Positions 40,725 through 48,823 of a stretch of 64,000 nucleotides of DNA are shown piece by piece. Location: NCBI GenBank assembly GCA_043806135.1, contig JAZDHG010000009.1:1-64000 (forward strand), given 5' to 3'. This DNA is from JAGLQQ01 sp043806135. GTDB taxonomy: Bacteria; Omnitrophota; Gorgyraeia; B26-G9. Positions within the stretch are counted from its first letter, which is position 1. Each line of letters starts with the position of its first letter. The position numbers and the translations under genes are program-made. Below the pieces are notes generated by a model. The model was not told the origin of the DNA. It made no database searches and saw only the letters and a list, made by a program, of their open reading frames with translations.

Positions 40725-42782
40725 ATGGAAAATTATTCTGAAAGTACTGTTCGCAATGTTGCATTGGTCTCTCATTCTGGTGCAGGTAAAACATCTTTAG
40801 CTGATTCAATGCTTTTTAACTGCGGACAGGTAAACCGGCTTGGACGCGTTGATGATGGCAATTCTATCAGCGATTTCGATCCTATTGAAATAAATCACAA
40901 AATTTCGATTAATGCCTCTATCATGCATTGCATATCAGGCAATACGAAAATCAATATTATTGATACTCCCGGATATGCGGATTTTATCATGGAGCTGCGT
41001 AATTCCGTTCCGGCAGCAGATGTGGCCATAGTCGTGATTAGCGCTACGGACGGAATTGAAGTAGGCACACAGAGGGCCTGGGGAATACTCGATGAGATAA
41101 AACTGCCCAGGGCTATATTTATAAGCAAGATGGATAAAGAAAACGCTGATTTTTACGGCACAGTGTTTGACATTAAAAAAGAATTTGGAGATCAATGTAC
41201 TCCGTTGTTTTTACCTATAGGAAAAGAATCGAATTTTAAAGGTGTGGCGAATCTTTTGAATAAAGCTGGATGGGAAGGTCTTAGTGAAGATGAAAAGAAG
41301 CAAGCGGAAAAATTCCGAGAGGCATTTATCGAGATCGTGGCTATGGCTGATGACTCGATAGTTGAAAAGTATCTTAACGGCGAAGAATTAACACAGGATG
41401 AAATATGCCGTGTTTTTAAGATCGCCTTTAAAGACAATACCGTGATCCCAATCTTTTGCGGTAATGCGATTGACGGCAAGGGTGTAAAGGAATTGATTGA
41501 GAAGATCGTCAATTTTTTTCCGGCACCGTCTGCTGCAGGAACGGTGGAAGGAGTTGATCCCCAAACCAAAGAGAAAAAGGAAGTGATAACTAAAACAGAT
41601 CAGCCCTTCTCCGGATACGTGTTCAAAACTATATCTGATCCTTATGTTGGACAGCTGAGTGTGTTCAGGGTGGTTTCCGGAAGTCTTAGTTCTAATACAG
41701 AATTTTTAAATGTCACAACCGGCGCTTCTGAGCGTTTTGGACAACTTTATGTGCTGCAAGGTAAAGAGCAGCTTCCGGTTGTGGCTGTGGCTGCAGGAGA
41801 TATAGGAGCTGTTGCCAAATTGAAGAATACGCATACAGGCGACTCGATGAATGGCGCCAAAAACAAAGTGTTGTTTAATGTAAGCCATAGCATGGAACCG
41901 TCAATTTCCTATTCGCTTAAACCAAAAACAAGGCAGGATGAGGAAAAGATCTCTCAGGCCCTGGCTAAGATGACTACAGAAGATCAGGGGATCAGGGTAT
42001 CGCGCGATCCGCAAACAAAGGAATTAATCCTTTCCGGTATGGGTGATATGCATCTTGAGATCGCCATTGAGCGTCTGAAAAGCCGTTATCATGTTGATGT
42101 TGATGTGGGAACGCCTAAAGTTCCTTACAAGGAAACCATAAAAAAATCAGTTAAAGTGCACCATAAATATAAAAAGCAGTCAGGCGGACGAGGCCAGTAT
42201 GGTGATGTCTGGCTGGAGATCTCTCCATTGCCCAGAGGCGGGGATTTTGAATTTGTGGATAATATTGTCGGAGGATCTGTGCCCAGGCAATATATACCTT
42301 CTGTTGAAAAAGGCGTACGCAAGAAAATGGTTGAAGGCATTATTGCCGGATACCCGCTTGTTGATATCCAGGTATCCCTTTATGACGGTTCTTATCATGA
42401 AGTCGATTCCTCGGACATGGCGTTTCAGATAGCCGCAGGCATGGCTTTAAAAGAAGGAATTCTTGATGCAAATCCCGTATTACTTGAGCCGGTTATGAAC
42501 GTGGAAGTAGTAATAGGCCCGGAATATCTGGGCGCGATTAACGGAGATTTAAGTTCCCGCAGAGGACGTGTACAAGGTATGGAACAGGCTGGTAAATATG
42601 AAAAGATCAAAGCTCAGGTGCCTCTTTCTGAGATGCTCAGGTATGCAACCGATTTGCGTTCCATGACTCAGGGAAGGGGATCTTACTCGATGACTTTTTC
42701 TCATTATGAAGAAGTCCCGCATAAACAGGCTGAAAAGGTTATTAGCCAGTCAAAGGTTGAAGAAAAAGCAGAGGTGCATTAG
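40725..42782 (+). CDS. fusA: Elongation factor G paralogue (EF-G-like translational GTPase)
   Basis: The 685-residue protein has the full EF-G domain series. In the G domain, G1 is SHSGAGKT (16-23) instead of the AHIDAGKT of canonical EF-G, G3 is DTPGYADF, and G4 is SKMD instead of NKMD. Domains II to V follow, with the GMGDMHLEI and GRGSYSMTFSHYEEVP motifs. These departures fit the EF-G-like/EF-G2 subgroup; a canonical fusA is probably elsewhere with the ribosomal protein genes. ATG 40725 is chosen because AAAGGAGG lies 9 nt upstream. Role in translocation or ribosome recycling is inferred. Confidence 0.85.
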   Translation: MENYSESTVRNVALVSHSGAGKTSLADSMLFNCGQVNRLGRVDDGNSISDFDPIEINHKISINASIMHCISGNTKINIIDTPGYADFIMELRNSVPAADVAIVVISATDGIEVGTQRAWGILDEIKLPRAIFISKMDKENADFYGTVFDIKKEFGDQCTPLFLPIGKESNFKGVANLLNKAGWEGLSEDEKKQAEKFREAFIEIVAMADDSIVEKYLNGEELTQDEICRVFKIAFKDNTVIPIFCGNAIDGKGVKELIEKIVNFFPAPSAAGTVEGVDPQTKEKKEVITKTDQPFSGYVFKTISDPYVGQLSVFRVVSGSLSSNTEFLNVTTGASERFGQLYVLQGKEQLPVVAVAAGDIGAVAKLKNTHTGDSMNGAKNKVLFNVSHSMEPSISYSLKPKTRQDEEKISQALAKMTTEDQGIRVSRDPQTKELILSGMGDMHLEIAIERLKSRYHVDVDVGTPKVPYKETIKKSVKVHHKYKKQSGGRGQYGDVWLEISPLPRGGDFEFVDNIVGGSVPRQYIPSVEKGVRKKMVEGIIAGYPLVDIQVSLYDGSYHEVDSSDMAFQIAAGMALKEGILDANPVLLEPVMNVEVVIGPEYLGAINGDLSSRRGRVQGMEQAGKYEKIKAQVPLSEMLRYATDLRSMTQGRGSYSMTFSHYEEVPHKQAEKVISQSKVEEKAEVH

Positions 42783-42800
42783 AAATAATTTTAAACGGTT

Positions 42801-43442
42801 ATGATAGAAAACGTGCAGAATAAGAAAAACGGTTTTACCCCGTTAGAGAAAGATAATAATTTTAATCGCGGGTTGAAAACTTATTTAGCCGATGCTAGCT
42901 TAAAGGTATCACCTGAGCATGCCGTTAGAGTTCGAAGAACTCTAACGGGGTTTACCCCGCTTAGAGATAATAAGAAGAAACATAATGTTCTCGGAGCATA
43001 CTTTATAACAGGTGTTAATAATAATTTTTGTTCAAATAAAAAACATGGTTATAAATCTCTAACGGGGTTTACCTTAATTGAAATATTAATCGCCTTGACG
43101 ATTTTGGGCATTGGATTGGTTTCGGTGTTGGCTTATTTGCCGATTGCTCTTGATGCTTCAAAAAAAGCAGCGGATTTAACAACAGCAGCTTTGATAGCTC
43201 AAAAATACATTGAGGGAATAAAATCAGCAAGCAGTAATGATATAACTTCTGCGGACGCATATGATACCTTGGGAGTATATGCGGCGGATAGTGATTTTGA
43301 TGGTTTTTCTTATTTTATATCTATAAGCAATCCCGGCGCATCAGACACGAAAGAAGTTACTGTAAATGTACGGTGGAGCTTTAAGGGTAAAGATAGTGTT
43401 GAAACTTTCAGAACGATGATTGTAAAATACGATCCGAACTAA
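42801..43442 (+). CDS. PilV-like prepilin with two tandem in-frame insertions at the cleavage motif
   Basis: The real prepilin motif GFTLIEILIALTILGIGLVSVLAYLPIAL begins at about residue 89 and is full-quality. Before it the GFT motif occurs at residues 11-13 (NGFTPLE) and 50-52 (LTGFTPL), each 39 codons apart. Deleting 42831-43064 would leave NKKNGFTLIEIL, an ordinary prepilin leader. The mature part (about 125 residues) resembles PilV/GspI. No ribosome binding site is obvious at ATG 42801; GTG 42813 is an alternative. It stands away from the main pilus region, between an EF-G paralogue and yebC. Confidence 0.78.
   Translation: MIENVQNKKNGFTPLEKDNNFNRGLKTYLADASLKVSPEHAVRVRRTLTGFTPLRDNKKKHNVLGAYFITGVNNNFCSNKKHGYKSLTGFTLIEILIALTILGIGLVSVLAYLPIALDASKKAADLTTAALIAQKYIEGIKSASSNDITSADAYDTLGVYAADSDFDGFSYFISISNPGASDTKEVTVNVRWSFKGKDSVETFRTMIVKYDPN
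42831..43073 (+). mobile_element. Two tandem 117-nt inverted-repeat units inserted in a prepilin gene
   Basis: Unit boundaries, taken at the GFT codons, are 42831, 42948 and 43065: two units of exactly 117 nt. The ends are TTTACCCCGTTAGAGAA (42834-42850) and TCTCTAACGGGGTTTACC (43056-43073). The junction holds GTTAGAGTTC-GAA-GAACTCTAAC (42924-42946) followed by GGGG-TTTA-CCCC (42947-42958). The interiors of the two units do not resemble each other. The terminal sequence equals that of the element in the prepilin gene at 1878. Confidence 0.78.
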
Positions 43443-43558
43443 CTAAAAAAAAGTAGCGAGTAGAAAGTAGAGAGTAATAGGCAGTGATAAAATATTACAA
43501 AAATCCTGCTACTCGCTTCTCGCTACTGGCTACTCTGACAAAATAGGAGTGATAATTT
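43443..43558 (+). repeat. Inverted pair of degenerate GTAGCGAGTAG words
   Basis: AGTAGCGAGTAGAAAGTAG (about 43452-43470) is opposed by GCTACTCGCTTCTCGCTAC (about 43507-43525), so a large imperfect stem-loop could form ahead of yebC. The same GTAGCGAGTAG word occurs at 48134-48162. Confidence 0.6.
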
Positions 43559-44311
43559 ATGTCTGGACATTCAAAATGGGCGAGTATAAAACATAAGAAA
43601 GCAGCAACGGATTCAAAACGCGGTAAGGTGTTTACTAAACTTATAAGAGAGTTAACTGTTGCCGCGCGCGAAGGCGGCGGCGACCCGGACGCAAATCCGC
43701 GGCTCAGGCTTGCCATGCAAAAGGCTAAAGATTCTAATATGCCTAAAGACAACATTGAAAAAGCGATAAAAAAGGGCACAGGAGAGTTGCCTGGCGTAGT
43801 TTATGAATCGATGGTTTATGAAGGATACGGCCCTAGCGGGGTGGCAGTTCTTGTTGATGTTCTTACCGATAACAAGAACAGGGCTGCGGCGGAAGTACGC
43901 AGTATATTTACCAAGAAAAACGGGAATATGGCCGGAGCCGGCTCTGTTGCCTGGCAATTCAAGCAGAAAGGCCTGATAATAGTCGCCAAGGACAAAAGCG
44001 AAGAAGATAAACTGATGAATATCATTCTTGAAAACGGGGCTGAGGATATGCAGAGCGGAGAGGATACTTATGAGATCAGCACGCAGCCGAGAGAATTTGA
44101 AACGGTTAAAAAAGCTATAGAAAACTGCGGTATTGAGATCATTTCCTCTGAAATAACATTGGTGCCTGATTCTACGGTCAATATTTCCGATAAAGGAGCT
44201 GCCCAGCAGGTGCTTAATCTCATCAATGCTTTAGAAGATAATGATGATGTGCAGAATGTTTACGCTAATTTTGATATTCCGAATAATATATTATCTCAGA
44301 TAGAATTATAA
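43559..44311 (+). CDS. yebC: YebC/PmpR family regulator
   Basis: The 250-residue protein starts with the diagnostic SGHSKWASIKHKKAATDSKRGKVF-type sequence (SGHSKWASIKHKKAA) and contains GGDPDANPRLR and YEGYGPSGVAVLVDVLTDNKNR. Members are DNA-binding regulators in some bacteria and have been linked to relief of ribosome stalling in others. Position directly before ruvCAB is widespread (yebC-ruvC). AGGAGTG precedes the ATG. Confidence 0.95.
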   Translation: MSGHSKWASIKHKKAATDSKRGKVFTKLIRELTVAAREGGGDPDANPRLRLAMQKAKDSNMPKDNIEKAIKKGTGELPGVVYESMVYEGYGPSGVAVLVDVLTDNKNRAAAEVRSIFTKKNGNMAGAGSVAWQFKQKGLIIVAKDKSEEDKLMNIILENGAEDMQSGEDTYEISTQPREFETVKKAIENCGIEIISSEITLVPDSTVNISDKGAAQQVLNLINALEDNDDVQNVYANFDIPNNILSQIEL

Positions 44312-44318
44312 GGAAGAT

Positions 44319-44834
44319 ATGCGCGTCTTAGGAGTTGATCCCGGGCTGCAGTGTGTAGGATACGGTGTTATAGAATTTAATAAGCAGGAGGTTTGTACAT
44401 CTGTGCGGGGACGCGATGGCAGACTTAAGCTTATTGAAGCTGGTATTATCAGAACATCATCAAAAGATAAACTTACGAACAGGCTCAATATTATATACAA
44501 TGCCCTTAATCAGGTGCTTAGTGCTCACCGGCCTGATGTGGTTGCTTTAGAGGAGCTCTATTCTCATTATGAAAATCCTAAGACAGCAATAATGATGGCG
44601 CATGCGCGCGGGGTTATCTGCCTGGCGGCTGCGCAGCAGAAACTGAATGTTGCCGGCTATGCTCCGAGAAAGGTAAAAAAAGCAGTCACCGGAGCGGGAG
44701 CCGCGACAAAGTCGCAGATGCAGAGAGTTATTAAGGAAATCCTTGGACTGAAGTCTGTGCCTGAGCCGCATGATGTTGCCGATGCCTTGGCTCTGGCCAT
44801 AACACATATTAATATCAGCAGCAGGAAAATATGA
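44319..44834 (+). CDS. ruvC: Holliday junction endonuclease RuvC
   Basis: RuvC cuts Holliday junctions at the RuvAB complex. The catalytic acidic residues are recognisable: Asp7 in GVDPGLQ, Glu in ALEELYS near residue 81, and the C-terminal pair in PHDVADALALAI. The 171-residue length is typical. The stop overlaps ruvA (ATGA). Confidence 0.95.
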   Translation: MRVLGVDPGLQCVGYGVIEFNKQEVCTSVRGRDGRLKLIEAGIIRTSSKDKLTNRLNIIYNALNQVLSAHRPDVVALEELYSHYENPKTAIMMAHARGVICLAAAQQKLNVAGYAPRKVKKAVTGAGAATKSQMQRVIKEILGLKSVPEPHDVADALALAITHINISSRKI

Positions 44835-45451
44835 TCAGCAGAATAACTGGAAAAATAATACAAAAAAAAGAAAATTCACTGTTGTTGGAAGTGAACGGGT
44901 TCGGGTATGAGGTTTTTATTCCGTACGGGATAATGAAGTGTCTTAACTCCGATAAAACCGAATGTGAATTTGTTACATTTCATTATCATCAGGTGGATCA
45001 AAATAAAAGTATACCGATCTTGATCGGGTTCATGAACGAGATCGAGAAGGAATTTTTTGAGAGATTTATTACTGTATCCGGTATCGGACCTAAGGCCGCG
45101 ATCAAGGCAATAGCTGAGCCGATACAGGTTATAGCCAGGGCAATTGATTCCGGAGATATTGCTTTCCTGAAATCCTTGCCCGGCATCGGTACGCAAAGAG
45201 CAAGAGAAATAGTCGCTAAACTCCAGGGGAAAGTAGGAAAGTTCGGCCTTATCAGGGGAGTTGCCCCTGAAGAGAAGGCAACCGTTACCAATAGTGATAT
45301 TGAACAGGAGGCATTAGCTGTTCTTTTGCAGCTGCAATATAAAAAACCGGAAGCAGAGAAAATGATCAAAAATGCCATGACCAGAAATCAAGATGTTAAA
45401 AATTCGGAAGAGCTGTTAAATGAAGTCTACAAACAAAGATCAAATCAATAA
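44831..45451 (+). CDS. ruvA: Holliday junction branch-migration protein RuvA
   Basis: RuvA tetramers bind the junction and load RuvB. The 206-residue protein has the OB-fold domain (1-65), helix-hairpin-helix motifs (about 70-135, with SGIGPKAAIKA and LPGIGTQRAREIVAKLQGK), and a C-terminal RuvB-binding domain (155-206). Its end overlaps ruvB by about 30 nt. Confidence 0.94.
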   Translation: MISRITGKIIQKKENSLLLEVNGFGYEVFIPYGIMKCLNSDKTECEFVTFHYHQVDQNKSIPILIGFMNEIEKEFFERFITVSGIGPKAAIKAIAEPIQVIARAIDSGDIAFLKSLPGIGTQRAREIVAKLQGKVGKFGLIRGVAPEEKATVTNSDIEQEALAVLLQLQYKKPEAEKMIKNAMTRNQDVKNSEELLNEVYKQRSNQ

Positions 45452-46487
45452 TGATGACGGGATGTTAAGAGAGCCTGTGCTTATGCAGCAGGAGACAGAA
45501 GAGGATCTGGTCCTTAATCTGTCGCTTCGGCCGCTGCAATTTGGTGATTTTATCGGCCAGGAAAAACTTAAAGAGAATCTGCAGATCGGTATTCAGGCGG
45601 CAAAATCAAGAAACGAACCTCTGGAGCATTTAATGCTCTCAGGTCCTCCCGGCCTTGGTAAAACCACGCTGGCTCATATTATTGCCCATGAAATGGGAAC
45701 AAAGATCACTACCACTTCAGGACCTGCTATAGGAAGAGCGGGTGATCTTATCGGTATACTTACCAATCTAGAGCACGGAGATATTCTTTTTATTGATGAG
45801 ATACACCGCCTTTCAAAAATAGTTGAGGAATTTCTCTATCCGGCAATGGAAGACCATAAAATAGATTTTATTATTGATAAAGGTCCTTATGCCAAGACGA
45901 TCCAGTTTAACCTTAAACCTTTTACGCTTATTGGGGCAACAACTCGCTCCGGACTGCTCAGTGCTCCTTTGCGCAGCCGCTTCGGGATGTATTACCATAT
46001 TGATTTCTATCCCTGGGAGGATCTGGTAAGTGTTGTGAAAAAATCCGCGGAAAAACTGGGATTGAATCTTGATCAGGAAAGTGCAGAGATTATCGCTAAA
46101 AGATCACGCGGTACGCCGCGTGTGGCTAATCGGCTTTTACGCCGGGTCAGAGATTACAGCGAGGTCAAGGCAAACGGCAGGGTCGATGCACAGATAACAG
46201 ATGTTGCTTTGAATCTGCAGGGGGTAGATGATCTCGGGCTTGATGAGATCGACCGCAGGGTTCTAGGGGTAATAATTGATGCTTATGAGGGGGGGCCTGT
46301 GGGTATAGAATCTCTGGCGGCCACACTCAATGAAGAAAGCGATACGATCGTGGATGTGGTAGAACCGTTTCTATTAAAGAGGGGACTGCTTAAACGCTCA
46401 TCACGAGGACGCCAGGCAACAGAGCTTGCCTATAAGCACCTTGGCCGCAAAATAACAAAAGACAAGCAAAAGGAGATATTTGAATGA
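45420..46487 (+). CDS. ruvB: Holliday junction branch-migration ATPase RuvB
   Basis: RuvB is the AAA+ motor of branch migration. Walker A GPPGLGKT is at 75-82, Walker B is LFIDEIHRL, and the sensor region reads GATTRSGLLSAPLRSRFG. The C-terminal winged helix includes QATELAYKHLG. The 355 residues include a slightly long N-terminus. ATG 45420 has GGAAGAG upstream; an in-frame ATG at 45462 is possible. The end overlaps queH. Confidence 0.96.
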   Translation: MKSTNKDQINNDDGMLREPVLMQQETEEDLVLNLSLRPLQFGDFIGQEKLKENLQIGIQAAKSRNEPLEHLMLSGPPGLGKTTLAHIIAHEMGTKITTTSGPAIGRAGDLIGILTNLEHGDILFIDEIHRLSKIVEEFLYPAMEDHKIDFIIDKGPYAKTIQFNLKPFTLIGATTRSGLLSAPLRSRFGMYYHIDFYPWEDLVSVVKKSAEKLGLNLDQESAEIIAKRSRGTPRVANRLLRRVRDYSEVKANGRVDAQITDVALNLQGVDDLGLDEIDRRVLGVIIDAYEGGPVGIESLAATLNEESDTIVDVVEPFLLKRGLLKRSSRGRQATELAYKHLGRKITKDKQKEIFE

Positions 46488-47035
46488 TGGCAGGCAAAAG
46501 AATACTTTTGCATATGTGCTGCGCTCCTTGCGAGATATATCCGCTTAAAAAATTGAGGCAGATGAATTTTGAGGTGGGAGGTTTTTTTTATAATCCGAAT
46601 ATATATCCGCATTATGAGTATATCTTGCGTAAAAAATATGTAATGGAATATTCCAACCGGGTTAATTGTAATATATATTTCTGTGCAGGGTACCCTGACA
46701 ATGAATTCAATGATGTTGTTAAAGATAATTGTGAGCGGCCCGAGCGCTGCATGAATTGCTGGTATCTGAGACTGAAAAAAACAGCTGAACACGCAAGAAA
46801 GATCAAGGTTGAGACATTTTCCACAACCTTGCTTGTCAGCCCGTACCAGGATAAACAGGCGATAAAACTTTTGGGAGAAGAGGCAGCAGCTGAAAATGGG
46901 GTCAGTTTTTTCTATTATGATTTCAGCGTTGGATACCAGGAAGCGGTAAGGATCTCCAAAATGGAGCAATTGTACCGCCAAAAATACTGCGGTTGTAAGT
47001 ACAGTCTTACCGAGAGTTCAGCGGTTAAGGTGTAA
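46484..47035 (+). CDS. queH: Epoxyqueuosine reductase QueH
   Basis: QueH reduces epoxyqueuosine in tRNA to queuosine, replacing QueG in many anaerobes. The 183-residue protein has the family's cysteines: CCAPC at residues 12-16, Cys83, ERCMNC (Cys89 and Cys92), and YCGCKYSL near 171. These include the Fe-S ligands. The neighbouring queA and tgt give the other late steps of the pathway, so QueH here is well supported. The start overlaps the ruvB stop. Confidence 0.93.
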   Translation: MMAGKRILLHMCCAPCEIYPLKKLRQMNFEVGGFFYNPNIYPHYEYILRKKYVMEYSNRVNCNIYFCAGYPDNEFNDVVKDNCERPERCMNCWYLRLKKTAEHARKIKVETFSTTLLVSPYQDKQAIKLLGEEAAAENGVSFFYYDFSVGYQEAVRISKMEQLYRQKYCGCKYSLTESSAVKV

Positions 47036-47093
47036 AGTGTTTAAAATCAAAATGTGAATGACTGTAAGAGAGGATAGAGATTTTTAGAAGAAA

Positions 47094-48134
47094 GTGAAAA
47101 TAACAGATTTTGATTATCGACTTCCGCAGGAATTGATCGCGCAGTTTCCTGCAAAACGCCGTGATGAATCACGGCTTTTAATTATCGAGCGAAAGACGGG
47201 ACGGATTAAACATGGCTGGTTCAGGGATATTGCCGGGATGTTTACGAGCGCAGATGTGCTGGTTTTAAATGATACAAAGGTAAAACCGGTGCGCTTGATC
47301 GGGGATATCGAAGACAAGGTTATTGATATCCTTCTGGTTGAAAGGATAAAGAAGAATGTCTATTTTATAAAGGCTAAGCCGGGTAAGAAACTTAAGCCTA
47401 AAACAATTATCAGATTTGCTGAGAATAAGTATTCTGCTGTTGCGGTGGAATCGGATGATGCCAGAGGGCAGGGTATGAAATTAATTGAATTCAAGGGGGA
47501 ATTGGATATTGAATCTGTCTTGGATGAAATCGGCGTGATGCCCTTGCCGCCTTACATCAAGAGAGAAATTGTTGCGGCAGATTGTGCAAGATATCAAACC
47601 GTATATGCAAAATCCCCTGGGGCGATTGCCGCACCCACGGCAGGACTGCATTTTACTGAACAGATATTAGATCAGATCAAAGAGAAGAATACCGGTATAG
47701 TTCAGCTTACTCTGCATGTGGGACTGGGGACATTTTTGCCTGTAAAAGTTGAAGATATAAGAGGGCATAAGATGCATAAGGAATCATTTGAGTTAAGCCC
47801 AAAGACAGCTGTGGAGATTGAAAGAGTAAAACACTCAGGGGGCAGGATCTGTGCTGTGGGAACGACAGCGGCCCGGGTTTTGGAAACTTGTGCCGGGGAA
47901 GAGGAGAGTTTTTCCCTTAAGCCGGGAAAAGGGCAGACAGACTTGTTTATTTATCCGCCCTATAAGTTCAAGGCTGTGAATATGCTGCTTACCAACTTTC
48001 ATCTGCCGAAAACCACACTGCTTATGCTGGTATGTGCTTTTGCCTCAAGGGAGCTGGTGCTGGAGGCTTATAAAATGGCTGTTGATGAAAAATACAGGTT
48101 CTTCAGTTATGGGGATGCCATGCTTATTATATAG
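47094..48134 (+). CDS. queA: S-adenosylmethionine:tRNA ribosyltransferase-isomerase QueA
   Basis: QueA transfers and isomerises the ribose of S-adenosylmethionine onto preQ1-tRNA to give epoxyqueuosine. The 346-residue protein has the family motifs DFDYRLPQELIAQFP (N-terminus), VLNDTKVKPVRL, PTAGLHFTEQIL, HVGLGTFLPV and TNFHLPKTTLLML. The start is GTG 47094 after GAAGAAA. It lies 58 nt after queH. Confidence 0.95.
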   Translation: MKITDFDYRLPQELIAQFPAKRRDESRLLIIERKTGRIKHGWFRDIAGMFTSADVLVLNDTKVKPVRLIGDIEDKVIDILLVERIKKNVYFIKAKPGKKLKPKTIIRFAENKYSAVAVESDDARGQGMKLIEFKGELDIESVLDEIGVMPLPPYIKREIVAADCARYQTVYAKSPGAIAAPTAGLHFTEQILDQIKEKNTGIVQLTLHVGLGTFLPVKVEDIRGHKMHKESFELSPKTAVEIERVKHSGGRICAVGTTAARVLETCAGEEESFSLKPGKGQTDLFIYPPYKFKAVNMLLTNFHLPKTTLLMLVCAFASRELVLEAYKMAVDEKYRFFSYGDAMLII

Positions 48135-48823
48135 AGTAGCGAGTAGCAAGAAGCGAGTAGCAAGAAAAAAGAACGAAGTCCGAGCAATGATGGACGATCA
48201 CTTCCTACATAATGCTTGGCGGGCAGGCGCTTTGCTCCTTGGGACGAAGGACGCAAAATAAATTATAAATTACTAGTTATGAGTGACGAGTTAAAAGACA
48301 AAGAAGTAAAAAGGTAAAAGTAAAAAGAACAGACTGTGTTATCCTGAAATAGGTTTACAGAAAAATAAATTAACCGCAGATGGACGCGGATGTTCGCGGA
48401 TAAAGAAGTATACATTTAAGCCATTATAACAAGACAAAGTTTCTTGAAGTTACTTAAGGTTGCAGTATGGAGTTTGATGTCGGGAGGAAGGAAATAAAAA
48501 TCATATATTAGTTTGCGGCGGGAAAAGCCACGACCTTCATAAACGCAACAATCAATAAGAAAAATGAATTTTTCTTTTAATGTTGATTTATGAAGGCCTA
48601 ACTCGGCGATGCCGAGTTAAATATATGATTTTTACGGTACCAATCCGCGCTAATCAGCGTTTATCGAGTGAATGTATTTAATGAGCGGGCGGTTAATTAA
48701 ATTATTTGTGTTTAAAAGTGTCAACTATTGCAGGACAAGACAACTATTGGCTATCGACTATTGACCATTGATCAGACTTGTATACTCCTAGACTAATATG
48801 TCCAATAAAAGGATAAGAAATAC
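48135..48823 (+). other. Spacer of degenerate word repeats around a structured element
   Basis: No gene is supported. 48134-48165 repeats GAGTAGCAAGAAGCGAGTAG. 48240-48330 repeats GACGCAAAATAAATT and TTATGAGTGACGAGT words that also occur at 9230-9280. CGCAGATGGACGCGGATG (about 48374) and CCGCGCTAATCAGCG (about 48645) belong to a CGCAGAT/CGCGGAT word family. The GACTATTGACCATTGATC family is at 48718-48776. The inverted-repeat element at 48496-48633 is listed separately. Confidence 0.6.
48496..48633. repeat. 138-bp element with 14-bp perfect inverted ends and internal hairpins
   Basis: AAAAATCATATATT (48496-48509) is the exact complement of AATATATGATTTTT (48620-48633). Inside lies a long hairpin, CCTTCATAAA (48534-48543) with TTTATGAAGG (48587-48596), further closed by CAACA/TGTTG and AGAAAAA/TTTTTCTT. 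A second perfect hairpin follows, AACTCGGC-GAT-GCCGAGTT (48600-48618). It could be a miniature transposable element or a multi-branched RNA. Confidence 0.7.

Noticed and set aside
43443..43558. Terminator after the prepilin gene at 42801
   Set aside because: The inverted words are far apart and imperfect, and no T-run follows; it fits the degenerate word family better.
48034..48261. ORF overlapping the queA end
   Set aside because: It is out of frame with queA and its second half is encoded by the degenerate word tract.
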